DNA of 42,310 bases from Chitinophaga pinensis (GTDB taxonomy: Bacteria > Bacteroidota > Bacteroidia > B-17B0 > Aurantibacillaceae): positions 1 to 42,310 of the forward strand of contig CAMCZO010000012.1 in NCBI GenBank assembly GCA_945887955.1, read 5' to 3'. The stretch's first letter is position 1. The number at the start of each line of letters is the position of its first letter. A program made the position numbers and the translations under genes. The notes under the pieces were generated by a model that was given only the letters and a program-made list of their open reading frames with translations, ran no database searches and was not told where the DNA came from. This document shows positions 1-10,976 of the stretch, piece after piece.

Positions 1-398
1 TTATATATAGCTTCACTATTCGCTAAATTAGCTTTTGCTTGATCTAATTGAGCCTCAGCAGTTTTTAAATTTGCTTTTGTTGTATTTACAGATGCGTTTA
101 CACGCTCAAAGGCACTCACATATAAATCAGGTTTAATTCGACATAATAAATCCCCTTTTTTTACCTGATCACCTTCTTTTACAATCATTTCCGTTATTTC
201 GCCACTTACATCACTACTTATTTTTAATTCGGTTTCGGGTTGAATTTTTCCAGTAGCCGAAACTATTTCAACAATATCTTTAATTATAGCTTTTTCAGTA
301 AAAACTTCTGTTGGCTTGTTACCCTTTGATATCTGAAAAACAATAAATGATAAAATTATAACTGAGCCAATAATTATTATCCAATATATCTTTTTCAT
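1..398 (-). CDS. HlyD-family efflux periplasmic adaptor (partial, N-terminal part)
   Basis: The reading frame starts at an ATG whose complement is at 396-398 and runs off the left edge, giving about 132 residues with no stop. It begins MKKIYWIIIIGSVIILSF, one N-terminal membrane anchor, followed by a biotinyl-lipoyl-like region (ISSDVSGEITEMIVKEGDQV, then KKGDLLCRI) and the start of an alpha-helical hairpin rich in Ala, Asn and Lys. This order is typical of the membrane-fusion subunit of RND or MacAB-type tripartite exporters. The protein would sit in the inner membrane and periplasm and link an inner-membrane pump to an outer-membrane channel. It diverges from the gene at 574. The pump itself lies outside the window, so the substrate cannot be inferred. 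Confidence 0.85.
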   Translation of the reverse strand, partial: MKKIYWIIIIGSVIILSFIVFQISKGNKPTEVFTEKAIIKDIVEIVSATGKIQPETELKISSDVSGEITEMIVKEGDQVKKGDLLCRIKPDLYVSAFERVNASVNTTKANLKTAEAQLDQAKANLANSEAIY

Positions 399-573
399 TG
401 CTTTATTAATTTTTGAAATGTTTTTTTAAACTAGTTTTATAATCAAATCAAACATTAATTATATCCATGTTGATTTTAATTTCTTCAAATTTAACTAATA
501 AAAAAGGTAAATAAACAAAAGGACATGCTTAATTTTGTATGTTTAATAATATTTACCATTTTCTATTAATTTC

Positions 574-2601
574 ATGAGCAAAGATTTTTCTTTTACCAAT
601 AGTTTAATCAAGGAGACTAGTCCTTATTTACTTCAGCATGCTCACAATCCAGTTAATTGGCATCCTTTTTCTGCTAAAATATTTGAAATCGCTAAAGCAG
701 AAAATAAACCTATTTTAATAAGTATTGGCTACAGTGCCTGCCACTGGTGTCATGTTATGGAGCATGAAAGTTTTGAAGATTCTGAAGTGGCGAAAATAAT
801 GAATGGGAATTTTATTAATATTAAAGTTGATCGAGAAGAACGAAGCGATGTAGATATGTTATATATGCAAGCAGTTCAATTAATGACCGGAAGAGGGGGG
901 TGGCCATTAAATTGTTTTGTTTTACCCGATGGACGACCATTTTATGGAGGTACTTATTTTAGAAAAACACAATGGATTGAGGTTTTAAATAATCTTATAA
1001 ACTTATATAAATTAGAATCAAACAGAGTTTTAGAATATGCTGAGGCTCTAACCAACGGGATTAAACAAGCTGAATTAATTTCAACATCCAATAAAATTGA
1101 CACACTATTGACTAAAGAATTGATTCAGTTGTCAGTAAAAAAATGGAAAACTCAATTAGATGATGAGAACGGTGGTCCTAATAAAGCACCAAAATTTCCA
1201 ATGCCTTGTAATTATCAATTTTTGCTTCGATACGCAATTTTAGAAAAAGATAACACATTGCTTAATCAGGTAAATTTAACTTTAAAGAAAATGGCTTTTG
1301 GAGGTATTTATGATCAATTGCACGGAGGGTTTTCGCGTTATAGCACCGATATTATTTGGAAAGTGCCTCACTTTGAAAAAATGCTTTATGATAATGCGCA
1401 ACTCATTTCTTTATACACTGAAGCATTTAATCTAACAAAAAATCCTCTTTACAAAGAAATTGCTTGCGATACCCTTCAATTTATAGAAAACGAATGGTAT
1501 AAAGCTGAAGGTTACTTTTATTCGGCTTATGATGCAGATAGTGATGGAGAAGAAGGTAAATTTTATGTTTGGAATCAATTAGATTTAAAAGACTTGCTTG
1601 GTGAAAATTTTGATGTATTCAGTGATTATTTCGAAATAAACGATAAAGGATATTGGGAACATGGAAATTATATTTTGATGCGTTCAGAAAATCAAATTCA
1701 ATTACTTACAAAATTTAATTTAAAAAAAAATGAATTAGATCACATTATTTTAACCTGTAAAAATAGTTTAAAACAAGAGGCAAAATCTAGATTAAAACCT
1801 AGCTTAGATGATAAAACAATTACTTCATGGAACGCACTGATTTGCTCTGCTTATTCTAAAGCTTATTTGTCTTTTGGTGAAATTAAATATAAAGAAATAG
1901 CCTTAACTTCTATCAATTTTATTACAAGCCAACTTACTTTAGTTGATGGAAAATTATATCGTACGTATAAAAATAAATGTGCTAAAATAGATGGTTTTTT
2001 AGAAGACTATGCCTTTACAATTGAAGCCCTTATTAATGTTTACTTAATTAGCCAAAACCAAGAATTCTTAAATAAAGCATATAATTTATGTGAACTAACA
2101 TTATCGTTATTCGAAAATAAAGAAAGTGACTTTTTGTATTATACTAACAATTTATCTACTGATTTAATTTTAAGAACTACCGAAATTAGCGACAATGTTA
2201 TCCCTTCTTCCAACTCTCAAATGGCACATAATTTATTTATGCTTGGTAACTATTTCGGCAATACTGAATGGATTAACAGGTCAAAAAAAATGCTTTCAAA
2301 CCTTTTAGAAGAATTTAAGAATTATGGTGCTGGATATAGTCACTGGGGCAGCTTAGCTCTTTGTTATTCTTATCCTTTTAAAGAAATTAGTATTGTTGGT
2401 AAACATGTTAATGAAAATTTAATTCAATTGTATAAACATGGGGTAACAAACGCGATTTTTACAGTAAGTGAAACAAACTCTGATTTACCGTTTTTGAAGA
2501 ATAGATATGTTGAAAACCAAACACTTTTTTATGTTTGCGAAAACAATACCTGTTATTCTCCAACAAAATCATTAGCAGAAACAATTTTACAACTTGAATA
2601 A
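574..2601 (+). CDS. DUF255 thioredoxin-like / six-hairpin glycosidase-like protein (YyaL / SPATA20 family)
   Basis: The 675-residue product opens with the family signature [21 protein letters not shown] and has a thioredoxin-fold domain with a CHWC motif (Cys56, Cys59) inside [16 protein letters not shown]. The rest looks like the alpha/alpha-barrel region of the YyaL/SPATA20 family, with [18 protein letters not shown] and [14 protein letters not shown]. Length matches full-length members. There is no signal peptide, so it is probably cytoplasmic. The biochemical role of the family is poorly defined; a redox role for the CXXC is only suggested by the fold. A TAATTTTG box at 530-537 resembles a Bacteroidota -7 element but lacks a clear -33 partner. 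The next gene overlaps its end by 8 nt. Confidence 0.9.
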   Translation: MSKDFSFTNSLIKETSPYLLQHAHNPVNWHPFSAKIFEIAKAENKPILISIGYSACHWCHVMEHESFEDSEVAKIMNGNFINIKVDREERSDVDMLYMQAVQLMTGRGGWPLNCFVLPDGRPFYGGTYFRKTQWIEVLNNLINLYKLESNRVLEYAEALTNGIKQAELISTSNKIDTLLTKELIQLSVKKWKTQLDDENGGPNKAPKFPMPCNYQFLLRYAILEKDNTLLNQVNLTLKKMAFGGIYDQLHGGFSRYSTDIIWKVPHFEKMLYDNAQLISLYTEAFNLTKNPLYKEIACDTLQFIENEWYKAEGYFYSAYDADSDGEEGKFYVWNQLDLKDLLGENFDVFSDYFEINDKGYWEHGNYILMRSENQIQLLTKFNLKKNELDHIILTCKNSLKQEAKSRLKPSLDDKTITSWNALICSAYSKAYLSFGEIKYKEIALTSINFITSQLTLVDGKLYRTYKNKCAKIDGFLEDYAFTIEALINVYLISQNQEFLNKAYNLCELTLSLFENKESDFLYYTNNLSTDLILRTTEISDNVIPSSNSQMAHNLFMLGNYFGNTEWINRSKKMLSNLLEEFKNYGAGYSHWGSLALCYSYPFKEISIVGKHVNENLIQLYKHGVTNAIFTVSETNSDLPFLKNRYVENQTLFYVCENNTCYSPTKSLAETILQLE

Positions 2602-3574
2602 ATTAAATTTTATATTTTTATTTTTTATTTCTTTTATTTTAAATGGTCAGGTTATATTAACTACCGCTGAAACAGCTTTTGAAAGCCAAGTTCATTTTAA
2701 TCCAGAAATAATCAAATTAAATGGCATCAAAAAAATCACCTTTGAAATAATAGATAAAAAAGATTTTGAAATTGCTATAGATAAAAATTTAATCGAATCT
2801 TACGAATTTAATACCGACGGACAATTATCTAGATTTTATTTTACTACTGTTGTTAAAACCATTGAAAAACAAATTCAGTATAATAAAAAAAAACACAAAT
2901 TCAGAATTGTTAAAGAATTTATTTACGATACAATAAGCAACAATTATTTTTATTCGAATAAAAAACTAATTTTAAATAGATATCACGATGGCTCAAATTA
3001 TTATGAGAGTAAATATTATCGCTATGATAAAAACGGAAATCTAACCAAAGAATTACGCTTTAAAGAAACCAATGTAAGTAATGATAAATCCATATTTATA
3101 TTAGGAAATCAATTGCTTATTAGCCAAGATAGTTTTCAATATCAAAAGTATAGCAACTATCAAATAAAATGTATAATGCTTAACAATGAAAATCGACCTT
3201 ACAAAGAACAAACAATTGATTTAGATGCCTTAGGGCGCAAAAAAAAGATTAACGAACACTATACCGTAGCTGCGTGGATCATGCAACAAAGTTTATTTGA
3301 ATATAATGAAAAGCAAATTATTTGTGCTGAATTTCAAGGCAATGCCAATAATAATATTGCACTAAAAAACATTTACGAATACGATATTGATAAAGAACTT
3401 TATAGCGAAAAAAAGTTTAAAAATGAAATGCTCTATCAAGAAGTTAGTTATGTAATAAATAAATCAAATAAACTTTTAAATTCTTTAATTATTCGAGATC
3501 TAATAAATAAAACCCTACGAATTGTTAAAATTAAATACGATTTTAGTATGCTTAGCAAATCTGACTCAAAATAG
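2594..3574 (+). CDS. Secreted protein of unknown function
   Basis: The 326-residue product begins at a TTG codon that overlaps the end of the preceding gene by 8 nt. This start is preferred because it supplies a clean export signal ([20 protein letters not shown]) with likely cleavage after Gly or Gln. The mature part is rich in Tyr, Asn and Lys and contains loosely spaced YD-like segments ([24 protein letters not shown]), as seen in many Bacteroidota periplasmic or surface proteins with beta-strand repeats. I do not recognise a specific family. The overlap suggests translational coupling with the DUF255 gene, but no functional link is known. Confidence 0.7.
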   Translation: MNKLNFIFLFFISFILNGQVILTTAETAFESQVHFNPEIIKLNGIKKITFEIIDKKDFEIAIDKNLIESYEFNTDGQLSRFYFTTVVKTIEKQIQYNKKKHKFRIVKEFIYDTISNNYFYSNKKLILNRYHDGSNYYESKYYRYDKNGNLTKELRFKETNVSNDKSIFILGNQLLISQDSFQYQKYSNYQIKCIMLNNENRPYKEQTIDLDALGRKKKINEHYTVAAWIMQQSLFEYNEKQIICAEFQGNANNNIALKNIYEYDIDKELYSEKKFKNEMLYQEVSYVINKSNKLLNSLIIRDLINKTLRIVKIKYDFSMLSKSDSK

Positions 3575-3672
3575 ATTTATTTATTATACTATTTTAGCTA
3601 AATCTCTTTAATGTTAATAATCACTTTTATATTAGATTCCATTTTTAATTCTTATAGTTTACCTTTAAACCC

Positions 3673-5892
3673 ATGTCTAAAAACAAAAAAGCAAAACGTT
3701 ATTTATTTGAAGAGGTATTAGACTTTTTAAAACATAACGGCTCAAAAACTTTTAATTATAAACAATTAGGAGCTGCAATGGAAATAAATACAGATAGTGA
3801 AAGACTTCAATTAATTGAAACATTAGAAAACCTAAAATTGCAGGGCTTTGTTATTGAAAATGAAATTGGGAAATATCAAATTAAAGAAACAAAACAATAC
3901 CTAACAGGAACAATTGATTTTACATCGCAAGGCACCGCCTTTTTGATTTTTAGCGATACAGAAGAAGATATTTATATTCCTGCTCGAAAGTCGAAAGATG
4001 CTTTACAAGGTGATTTAGTAAAAGTTTATCTCTATCCTAAACGAAGTGGTAAAAGAAAGGAAGGAGAAGTTGTTGAAGTTATTACTCGAGCCAAAAGTCA
4101 ATTTGTAGGAACCATTAAAATTAATCCGAAATTTTCTTTTGTCATTACCGATAATCATAAAATTCATGTCGATTTTTTTATTCGTAACTCCGATACTAAT
4201 GGCGCCGAAGATGGGCAAAAAGTATTAATCGAATTTAAAGAATGGAAGCAAGGAGATCAAAATCCAACAGCAAAAGTAATTGAGATCTTTGGATTTCCTG
4301 GTTTACATAAAACAGAAATGAATGCAATTATGGCAGAATATGGATTGCCAGAGCATTTTCCAGAAAATGTTGAAATAGAAGCAAAAAAAATATCAAACAA
4401 AATTTCTCAAGATGAAATATCAAAACGCAGAGATTTTAGAACCATCACCACATTTACAATAGATCCAGCTGATGCTAAAGATTTTGACGATGCTCTATCT
4501 TTAAAAAAATTAGATAATGGCAATTGGGAAATTGGTGTTCACATTGCTGATGTAACTCATTACCTAAAAACTAAAACAATTTTAGATAAAGAAGCTGTTC
4601 AACGAGCCACCAGTGTATATTTAGTAGACAGATGTATCCCAATGTTACCCGAAGTTTTGAGCAATTTTTTATGTTCATTAAGGCCAAACGAAGAAAAATT
4701 ATGTTTTAGTGCTGTATTTGAATTAGATCATGAATCACAAATTCAAAATCAGTGGTTTGGAAAAACTATTATTAATAGCAACAGAAGATTTACCTATGAA
4801 GAAGTTCAAACCATAATTGAAACAGAAAATGGTGAATATAAAGACGAAATTTTAGTTTTAGATAAATTAGCAAAAAAATTACGCTTAGAACGTCAAATAA
4901 ATGGATCTATCTTTTTTGATAAAGCCGAAGTTAAATTTAATTTAGATAAAGATGGTAACCCAATTGGTGTGTTTTTTAAAACTCAAAAAGATGCCCATAA
5001 ACTCATCGAAGATTTTATGCTGTTAGCAAATAAAAAAGTGGCAGAGTTTTTAACTAATATAAATAATAAGGCAAACCATAAACACGAGTCAACAGATAAC
5101 ACAAAAGAAAATCTCAAATCTATAAGCGTTTATAGAGTTCACAATGTTCCTAGCGACGAAAAAATACAAGAACTTAGTGGCTTTGCGGCTCGATTTGGCT
5201 ATCAAATGATTTTAGGAAACAAACAAAAAATAGCGCAATCTATCAATAAATTACTACTCGATGTGAAAAATAAAAAAGAACAAGGTATGATAGAGTTATT
5301 AGCTGTAAGAAGTATGCCTAAAGCCATTTACACAACTAAAAATGAGGGGCATTATGGTTTAGGTTTTGAATACTATACACATTTCACTTCTCCAATTCGC
5401 CGTTATCCAGATGTTTTAGTTCATCGTTTACTCGAAGCTAAATTAAATCATCAAACATATTCTACAAAAGATGAATTAGAACTTTTATCTAAACATAGTA
5501 GCGATATGGAACGAACCGCAAGCGAAGCAGAACGGGCTTCAATAAAATATAAACAGGTTGAGTTTATGTCGGATAAAGTAGGCCAAAACTTTGATGGGGT
5601 TATTAGTGGAGTAACCGAATGGGGCATTTATGTAGAAATTACCGAAAATAAATGTGAAGGAATGATTAAAAGTCGTGATTTAACTGGTGATAATTACATT
5701 TATGATAAAGAAAATTATCGCTACATAGGTCGAAATACTAATAAAATTTATGCGTTGGGAGATAATGTAAAAATTTTGGTTAGAAGTGCCGACTTAGTAA
5801 AAAAACAATTAGACTTTTTATTTTCCGATTCGATCGGTATTGAAAAACGACCAAAATTTGAAGATAAAAAAAACAAAAGAAGGCGATTTTAA
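3673..5892 (+). CDS. rnr: Ribonuclease R
   Basis: This 739-residue protein is a 3'-to-5' exoribonuclease of the RNase II/R family that degrades structured RNA in the cytoplasm. An N-terminal winged-helix-like segment (to about residue 75) and cold-shock-like domains (about 75-230) precede the RNB catalytic domain, marked by TIDPADAKDFDDALSL, whose Asp residues bind the metal ions. Further RNB motifs are HYLKTKTILDKEAVQRATSV and YTHFTSPIRRYPDVLVHRLL. A C-terminal S1 domain (FDGVISGVTEWGIYVEI) and a basic tail (KKNKRRRF) follow. Length and domain order are those of complete RNase R. It has its own upstream spacer of about 100 nt and looks monocistronic. Confidence 0.96.
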   Translation: MSKNKKAKRYLFEEVLDFLKHNGSKTFNYKQLGAAMEINTDSERLQLIETLENLKLQGFVIENEIGKYQIKETKQYLTGTIDFTSQGTAFLIFSDTEEDIYIPARKSKDALQGDLVKVYLYPKRSGKRKEGEVVEVITRAKSQFVGTIKINPKFSFVITDNHKIHVDFFIRNSDTNGAEDGQKVLIEFKEWKQGDQNPTAKVIEIFGFPGLHKTEMNAIMAEYGLPEHFPENVEIEAKKISNKISQDEISKRRDFRTITTFTIDPADAKDFDDALSLKKLDNGNWEIGVHIADVTHYLKTKTILDKEAVQRATSVYLVDRCIPMLPEVLSNFLCSLRPNEEKLCFSAVFELDHESQIQNQWFGKTIINSNRRFTYEEVQTIIETENGEYKDEILVLDKLAKKLRLERQINGSIFFDKAEVKFNLDKDGNPIGVFFKTQKDAHKLIEDFMLLANKKVAEFLTNINNKANHKHESTDNTKENLKSISVYRVHNVPSDEKIQELSGFAARFGYQMILGNKQKIAQSINKLLLDVKNKKEQGMIELLAVRSMPKAIYTTKNEGHYGLGFEYYTHFTSPIRRYPDVLVHRLLEAKLNHQTYSTKDELELLSKHSSDMERTASEAERASIKYKQVEFMSDKVGQNFDGVISGVTEWGIYVEITENKCEGMIKSRDLTGDNYIYDKENYRYIGRNTNKIYALGDNVKILVRSADLVKKQLDFLFSDSIGIEKRPKFEDKKNKRRRF

Positions 5893-6055
5893 TTTATTTC
5901 TGAAATAAAAAAAACGATTCCTTTTGTTTAATAAAAAAACAAAATTCTAAAGCGCTAACGTATTAAACGAATAAGAAGTTTTTGAAAAAAATTGTATTGT
6001 GTTTATTGTGTGAATTTTTATTTAAATGAAACTTTGTTATATTTAGTAAATAATA

Positions 6056-7252
6056 ATGAACGAAAATAAAACATATTATAATAAATATCGTTGGGTGGCA
6101 CTAATGGCATACTTTTGTGTCGCAGCAATGAGCCAGATGCTTTGGCTGAATTTCGCGCCTCTTGTTTCTTTTGTTCAACAAAAGTATCAGGTAAGTGAAT
6201 TAACAGTGAGTTCATTATTACTTTCCTTCCCATTGCTATATGTTTTATTATCCATACACTCAGGTACGATGATAGATAAAAAAGGCTATCGTTATGTAAT
6301 TTTACTCGGTAGCATAATTACTTCTACTTTTGCTTGTTTGCGAATTTTTGATAATAATTTTTATTTTCTACTTATTGCTCAAACTGGAATTGCTGTTGGG
6401 CAACCTTATATTATTAATGGAATTTCAAAATTGATTTCCGATTGGTTCGCTAAAGAACAAACTGCACTAGCAACTGGTATTGGAACCGTAGGCATGTTAA
6501 TAGGTATGGCTATTGGAATGGGTCTTACTCCTGTATTAAATAATAGTATTGGCTTTAATCAAACAATGATTGTGTTTGCAATTATTTCTTTAGCACTTAC
6601 TGGTATTTTTATTTTATTTGGCAAAGAAAATCAATTGGTTAAACATAATAAAATAATTATTAGTGGCATGAATGAAGTGAAGTTGTTATTAAAAAACAAG
6701 AACTTGCTAGTTTTATTTATTGTTTGCTTTCTAGCTCTTGGAGTTTTTAATGGCTTAACCACTTGGCTCGAAGCAATTCTTAAGCCAAATGGTATAAATG
6801 CAGAGCAAGCTGGTTTGGCAGGTGCATTCCTAATTATTGGCGGGATTGCAGGATCTGTAATCATTCCTGGCTTGTCTGATAGATTCAGAGTTAGAAAACC
6901 CTTTTTAGCACTTTGTTGTTTAACTGCATTACTTATCTTGTATCCTCTATGTACCTTGAGCTCTATTACTTTAGTTTATCTGTTAGGTGGTTTGATGGGA
7001 TTTTTTTTTCTACCAGGTTACGCCCTGCTTCTTTCTATGTGTGAAGAAATTGCTGGAACTGAAAAGGCTGGAACCGCTACAGGTTTATTAATGATGGCAG
7101 GTAATGCAGGGGCAGTTTTCGTTATTATTTTAATGCCTGTTGTTAATGGCACAAATTCGATTTGGACAAACGCAATTTACTTTATTATTATTTTAATGTC
7201 AATTACATTAACACTCGTTTTAAAAAGTTTAAAAGAAACTTTCGCTAAATAA
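6056..7252 (+). CDS. Major facilitator superfamily transporter
   Basis: The 398-residue product is a 12-helix inner-membrane transporter. Helix 1 holds WVALMAYFCVAAMSQMLWL, and the loop after helix 2 carries a motif A-like sequence (SGTMIDKKGYRYV) typical of MFS antiporters. The second half repeats the pattern with SDRFRVRKPF. Glycine-rich helices (GIGTVGMLIGMAIGMGL) support the assignment. It resembles the MFS group that includes haem/FLVCR-type and nitrate/nitrite-type carriers, but the substrate cannot be read from the sequence. The phosphopantetheinyl transferase gene starts 41 nt downstream, so the two may be cotranscribed. A TATATTTA near 6038 is an imperfect -7 box. Confidence 0.88.
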   Translation: MNENKTYYNKYRWVALMAYFCVAAMSQMLWLNFAPLVSFVQQKYQVSELTVSSLLLSFPLLYVLLSIHSGTMIDKKGYRYVILLGSIITSTFACLRIFDNNFYFLLIAQTGIAVGQPYIINGISKLISDWFAKEQTALATGIGTVGMLIGMAIGMGLTPVLNNSIGFNQTMIVFAIISLALTGIFILFGKENQLVKHNKIIISGMNEVKLLLKNKNLLVLFIVCFLALGVFNGLTTWLEAILKPNGINAEQAGLAGAFLIIGGIAGSVIIPGLSDRFRVRKPFLALCCLTALLILYPLCTLSSITLVYLLGGLMGFFFLPGYALLLSMCEEIAGTEKAGTATGLLMMAGNAGAVFVIILMPVVNGTNSIWTNAIYFIIILMSITLTLVLKSLKETFAK

Positions 7253-7293
7253 AATTCAACCCACTTTAAAACCGATAAAAATTTTACTAAAAA

Positions 7294-7992
7294 ATGGATT
7301 TAAAAAATGGAGAATTGCATATTTGGAAATACTCATTAAACACAGAGGATTATATTTCTGAAAAAAACAACCCTCTGCTATCAAAAAATGAATTAACAAG
7401 ATCCAATAAATTTTTACAAGAATCCGATAAGATGAGATACATATGTAATCATCGTTTTGTTAGAAATGTATTGTCTTTATATCTAAACATTCCCGCCTCT
7501 AAAATAAATTTTGATCTTGAGGATAGAGGGAAGCCCTATATTAAAAATTCAAATTTATTTTTTAATTATTCGTACAGAGCTTCGTATGGATTACTAGCGA
7601 TTTCAAAGAACCAAGCTGTTGGAGTTGATATAGAGAAAATGAAACCACTTCAAGATATTTTAACTTTTAGCGAATTTTCATTTTCAGAAAAAGAAAAACA
7701 AATTATTTTTAAAAGTGAAAATGAAAAAAACCTGGAAACCTTATTCACTTTTTGGACCTTTAAAGAAGCGATAATAAAATTACTTGGAATTGGTCTAAAT
7801 GCAGACTTAACCAAAATTGATCTTTCCGATTTTTTTTATAACGAGTTAAATCCATTATCCTATTCTAACAACGAAATATTTACAATAAAAAAAATAATTG
7901 TCAACCAAGGTTTTAAAGCTGCCTTTGCTCTAAAAGGCAATTTACTAAAATACCAAGAGTTCGATTTTAATGAACATAAAACATATAATTAA
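7294..7992 (+). CDS. Sfp-type 4'-phosphopantetheinyl transferase
   Basis: The 232-residue protein would transfer the phosphopantetheine arm of CoA to a serine of carrier proteins. It shows the Sfp-family motifs in order: RGKPY (about 78-82), a variant FNYSY in place of the usual FNLSHS, GVDIE (Asp112 and Glu114, Mg binding) and FWTFKEAIIKLLGIGL (Trp154, Lys157, Glu158). The size is that of the Sfp rather than the AcpS group, which suggests a carrier beyond, or in addition to, the housekeeping ACP. It lies 41 nt after the MFS gene. The only ACP gene in the window is at 32087-32335, a plausible but unproven substrate. Confidence 0.9.
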   Translation: MDLKNGELHIWKYSLNTEDYISEKNNPLLSKNELTRSNKFLQESDKMRYICNHRFVRNVLSLYLNIPASKINFDLEDRGKPYIKNSNLFFNYSYRASYGLLAISKNQAVGVDIEKMKPLQDILTFSEFSFSEKEKQIIFKSENEKNLETLFTFWTFKEAIIKLLGIGLNADLTKIDLSDFFYNELNPLSYSNNEIFTIKKIIVNQGFKAAFALKGNLLKYQEFDFNEHKTYN

Positions 7993-8030
7993 ATTAAAAT
8001 TAATTAAATAATTCCATCATTAATCAACCT

Positions 8031-9254
8031 ATGAAATTTTTAAAATTAAGTTTATTAATATACTTTTTTCTTCTACTTACTAATTTATTTTCGCAAGTTG
8101 ACAGCTCAATATTAGTGCTTTCAAAAAAAGATAGTTTATTCAATACAACAAATAATGGTAAAGACATGATAGATGTTTTGGGCATAAAAAGATTTGGTGA
8201 CAATGTGTCTTCAAATAGAAATGGAAAGCCCATTATTACTGTAGTACCTTTTGTTGGGTATACGCTTCAAACTCGATTGGCAGGAATAATTGCAGGTAAT
8301 GTCGCTTTTTATCAAGACAAAGATCAAGAAACCAATCAATCTGTAATTAGTATAAGTCTCAGTTATTCGCAAAACAATCAAATAATTTTTCCAATAATTT
8401 CAAATCTGTGGTCACGAAAAAATAAATTTAATTTTCTTGGCAATTGGCGCTATTACAAATTTCCAGAACAAACCTTTGGATTGGGTGGTAAAAAATCAGA
8501 TTCAGATCGCACTAAACTTGATTATTCTTACTTTATTTTTAAAGAGTCCGTGATGCATCGTTTTAAAAATTCTTTTTATTATGCCGGCTTAGGATACAAT
8601 CTTAGCTACCATTTAAATATTAAAGAAATAAAAGAGCCTACTGTTTTAGAAACCGATTTTGAAAAATATGGCTATAAAAAAAACTCAATTTCATCAGGGA
8701 TTTCTATCATAACTTTGTATGATAATAGGGGAAATACAATAAATCCGCCTAAAGGACTTTATTTAAATATTACTTATAGTCCTTTTCTTAAAGTTTTTGG
8801 TAGCGATAATAATTGGCAATCAGTAGTTTTAGATTTTAGAAAATATTTTAAATTAGGTAATTCAGAAAATGTATTAGCTTTTTGGAACTATAATTGGTTT
8901 ACTTTTAATGGTAAGGCTCCATATCTTGACCTGCCAAGTACAGGTTGGGACACCTATTCAAATGTTGGACGAGGTTATATACAAAGTCGTTTAAGGGGTG
9001 AAAATTTAGTGTACATGGAAGCGGAATTTCGATTTAAAATATCAAATAATGGTATGTTTGGTGGAATTCTTTTTGGGAATGCTCAATCAGTATCAAACTG
9101 GCCCGATAATACCTTTACTGACATTTACCCTGCAGTTGGAGCCGGCTTAAGAATTAAACTCAATAAAAATTCTGGTACTAATCTTTCCATCGATTATGGA
9201 ATTGGAAGACAAGGATCAAAAGGTTTATTTATAAATTTAGGCGAAGTATTCTAA
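8031..9254 (+). CDS. BamA/TamA-like outer-membrane beta-barrel protein
   Basis: The 407-residue product has a signal peptide (MKFLKLSLLIYFFLLLTNLF, then SQV) and a long region of alternating beta-strands ending in an aromatic residue (INLGEVF), as expected for a barrel inserted in the outer membrane. The C-terminal half carries a surface-antigen (D15/Omp85) pattern: GRGYIQSRLRGENLVYMEAE followed by FRF. No POTRA repeats precede the barrel, so it is a stand-alone barrel rather than BamA itself. Such proteins are common in Bacteroidota and most have no assigned task. It follows the phosphopantetheinyl transferase gene by 38 nt. Confidence 0.8.
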   Translation: MKFLKLSLLIYFFLLLTNLFSQVDSSILVLSKKDSLFNTTNNGKDMIDVLGIKRFGDNVSSNRNGKPIITVVPFVGYTLQTRLAGIIAGNVAFYQDKDQETNQSVISISLSYSQNNQIIFPIISNLWSRKNKFNFLGNWRYYKFPEQTFGLGGKKSDSDRTKLDYSYFIFKESVMHRFKNSFYYAGLGYNLSYHLNIKEIKEPTVLETDFEKYGYKKNSISSGISIITLYDNRGNTINPPKGLYLNITYSPFLKVFGSDNNWQSVVLDFRKYFKLGNSENVLAFWNYNWFTFNGKAPYLDLPSTGWDTYSNVGRGYIQSRLRGENLVYMEAEFRFKISNNGMFGGILFGNAQSVSNWPDNTFTDIYPAVGAGLRIKLNKNSGTNLSIDYGIGRQGSKGLFINLGEVF

Positions 9255-9377
9255 ATCAGAATTCTCATTTTAATACTCTTTTACTTAAAAACTATTTTAT
9301 TGATTAACAAAATAATTTTTAATATAATTGTTAAACTGTTTCCACTAGTATATGACACGTTTAAATTCATAGCCTCC

Positions 9378-10976
9378 TTAATACTTAATTTTACTTTCGA
9401 AAGAGTTCTCGTTTCCTTGCATTACATCTAACTCCCATCCTCTTGGAAAAGGCGCTTCTAACAAACTACCTTTTAATAAATAAGGATACATTTCTGAATA
9501 AGTTTTAATTTGACTGCCATTAACTCGTTTATAAATGTAAGATCGATGAAGTCTATTAGGATGATCTATGCCAGCCGCAGCCATTAATTCTATGGCAGCT
9601 TTAACAGTTTCTTTCTGATAATTAAAAACCCTTACTTTTTTATCATCCACATTTAATCCTTTATATAAATTTGGATTCTGAGTAGCAACTCCTGTAGGGC
9701 AGGTATTTGTGTTACACTCTAAAGCTTGAATACAGCCTAAAGCAAGCATCATTGCCCTTGCTCCGTTGCACATATCAGCACCTAAACAAATATTTTTGAC
9801 TATATCAAAACCAGTATGCACTTTGCCAGAGGCAATTATTTTAATATGTTTTTTTATTCCATAACCATTTAAACAATCGTAAACAAATGCCAAGGCATCT
9901 CGCAAAGGCATTCCAACAGAGTTGCTAAATTCTAATGGGGCAGCTCCGGTTCCGCCTTCTCCTCCGTCTACAGTTATAAAATCAGGATAAATAGTTGTAC
10001 TAATCATTGCTTTGCATATGGAGATAAACTGGCTTTTTTGGCCAATACAAAGCTTAAATCCAATCGGCTTCCCTTCACTTAATTCGCGTAATTTTTTTAT
10101 AAAATACACTAATTCTAGTGGATTGCTAAACGCTGTATGATAGGGTGGAGACAACACATCTTTCCCTTTTTCTACTAATCTGATTTTTGAAATTTCATCC
10201 GTTACTTTAGATGCTGGTAATATTCCACCGTGTCCAGGTTTGGCTCCTTGACTCAATTTTATCTCAACCATTTTTACATTTGGTAATTTAGATCGCTCAG
10301 AATAAGCATCGTAATTAAAAGATCCGTCATTATTTCTACATCCAAAATAACCTGTGCCTATTTGCCAAATAATATCTCCACCTGGTTCTAAATGATAAGG
10401 ACTTAATCCGCCTTCACCAGTATTGTGGGCAAAATTACCAAGTTTTGCCCCACCATTTAAGGCCATAATAGCATTTTGGCTTAAACTCCCGAAACTCATG
10501 GCGCTGATGTTAAAAATACTAGCAGAGTAGGGCTGTTTACAGTCAGAGTTTCCAACAATAATTCGTGGATTTTGATCTACTTTATCGTGATGTAAAGGTG
10601 CAATGCTATGATTGAGCCATTCGTAACCAGTTTCATATACATTTAATTGAGTTCCAAATGGAGTAGTGTCATTAGTTTTTTTGGAACGTTGATATATTAC
10701 ATTTCTACTTAATCGATTAAAAGGCGCCCCATCTGTATCACTTTCAACAAAATATTGATAAACTTTTGGTCTAAGCCATTCTGCCCACCATCTCATTCTA
10801 CCAATAACAGGAAAATTATATTTTAAAGAATGTTTGGTTTGAGATAAATCACTAATGCCAAGAAAAATAATTGGTAAAGCAACAATATATAAATACCAAA
10901 CCCACTGAAAAATAATCCCTATTAATCCAATTAAAACACAAATTAATAAAGATATTAAGTAAAATTTATTTTTCAT
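9378..10976 (-). CDS. FMN-binding glutamate synthase family protein (membrane anchored)
   Basis: The 532-residue protein contains the FMN-binding (beta/alpha)8 domain of glutamate synthase: SFGSLSQNAIMALNGGAKLG, GEGGLSPYHLEPGGD, GQGAKPG-like SQGAKPGHGGILP, VDGGEGGTGAAPLEF and the 3Fe-4S cysteine motif CNTNTCPTGVATQNP. It lacks the N-terminal glutamine amidotransferase domain of GltB. The first 45 residues form two predicted membrane helices, so it is likely membrane attached. Members are annotated as glutamate-synthase-like, but their real substrate is uncertain. It is convergent with the barrel gene at 9254. A degraded relative of residues 40-66 lies at 29048-29128. Confidence 0.9.
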   Translation of the reverse strand: MKNKFYLISLLICVLIGLIGIIFQWVWYLYIVALPIIFLGISDLSQTKHSLKYNFPVIGRMRWWAEWLRPKVYQYFVESDTDGAPFNRLSRNVIYQRSKKTNDTTPFGTQLNVYETGYEWLNHSIAPLHHDKVDQNPRIIVGNSDCKQPYSASIFNISAMSFGSLSQNAIMALNGGAKLGNFAHNTGEGGLSPYHLEPGGDIIWQIGTGYFGCRNNDGSFNYDAYSERSKLPNVKMVEIKLSQGAKPGHGGILPASKVTDEISKIRLVEKGKDVLSPPYHTAFSNPLELVYFIKKLRELSEGKPIGFKLCIGQKSQFISICKAMISTTIYPDFITVDGGEGGTGAAPLEFSNSVGMPLRDALAFVYDCLNGYGIKKHIKIIASGKVHTGFDIVKNICLGADMCNGARAMMLALGCIQALECNTNTCPTGVATQNPNLYKGLNVDDKKVRVFNYQKETVKAAIELMAAAGIDHPNRLHRSYIYKRVNGSQIKTYSEMYPYLLKGSLLEAPFPRGWELDVMQGNENSFESKIKY

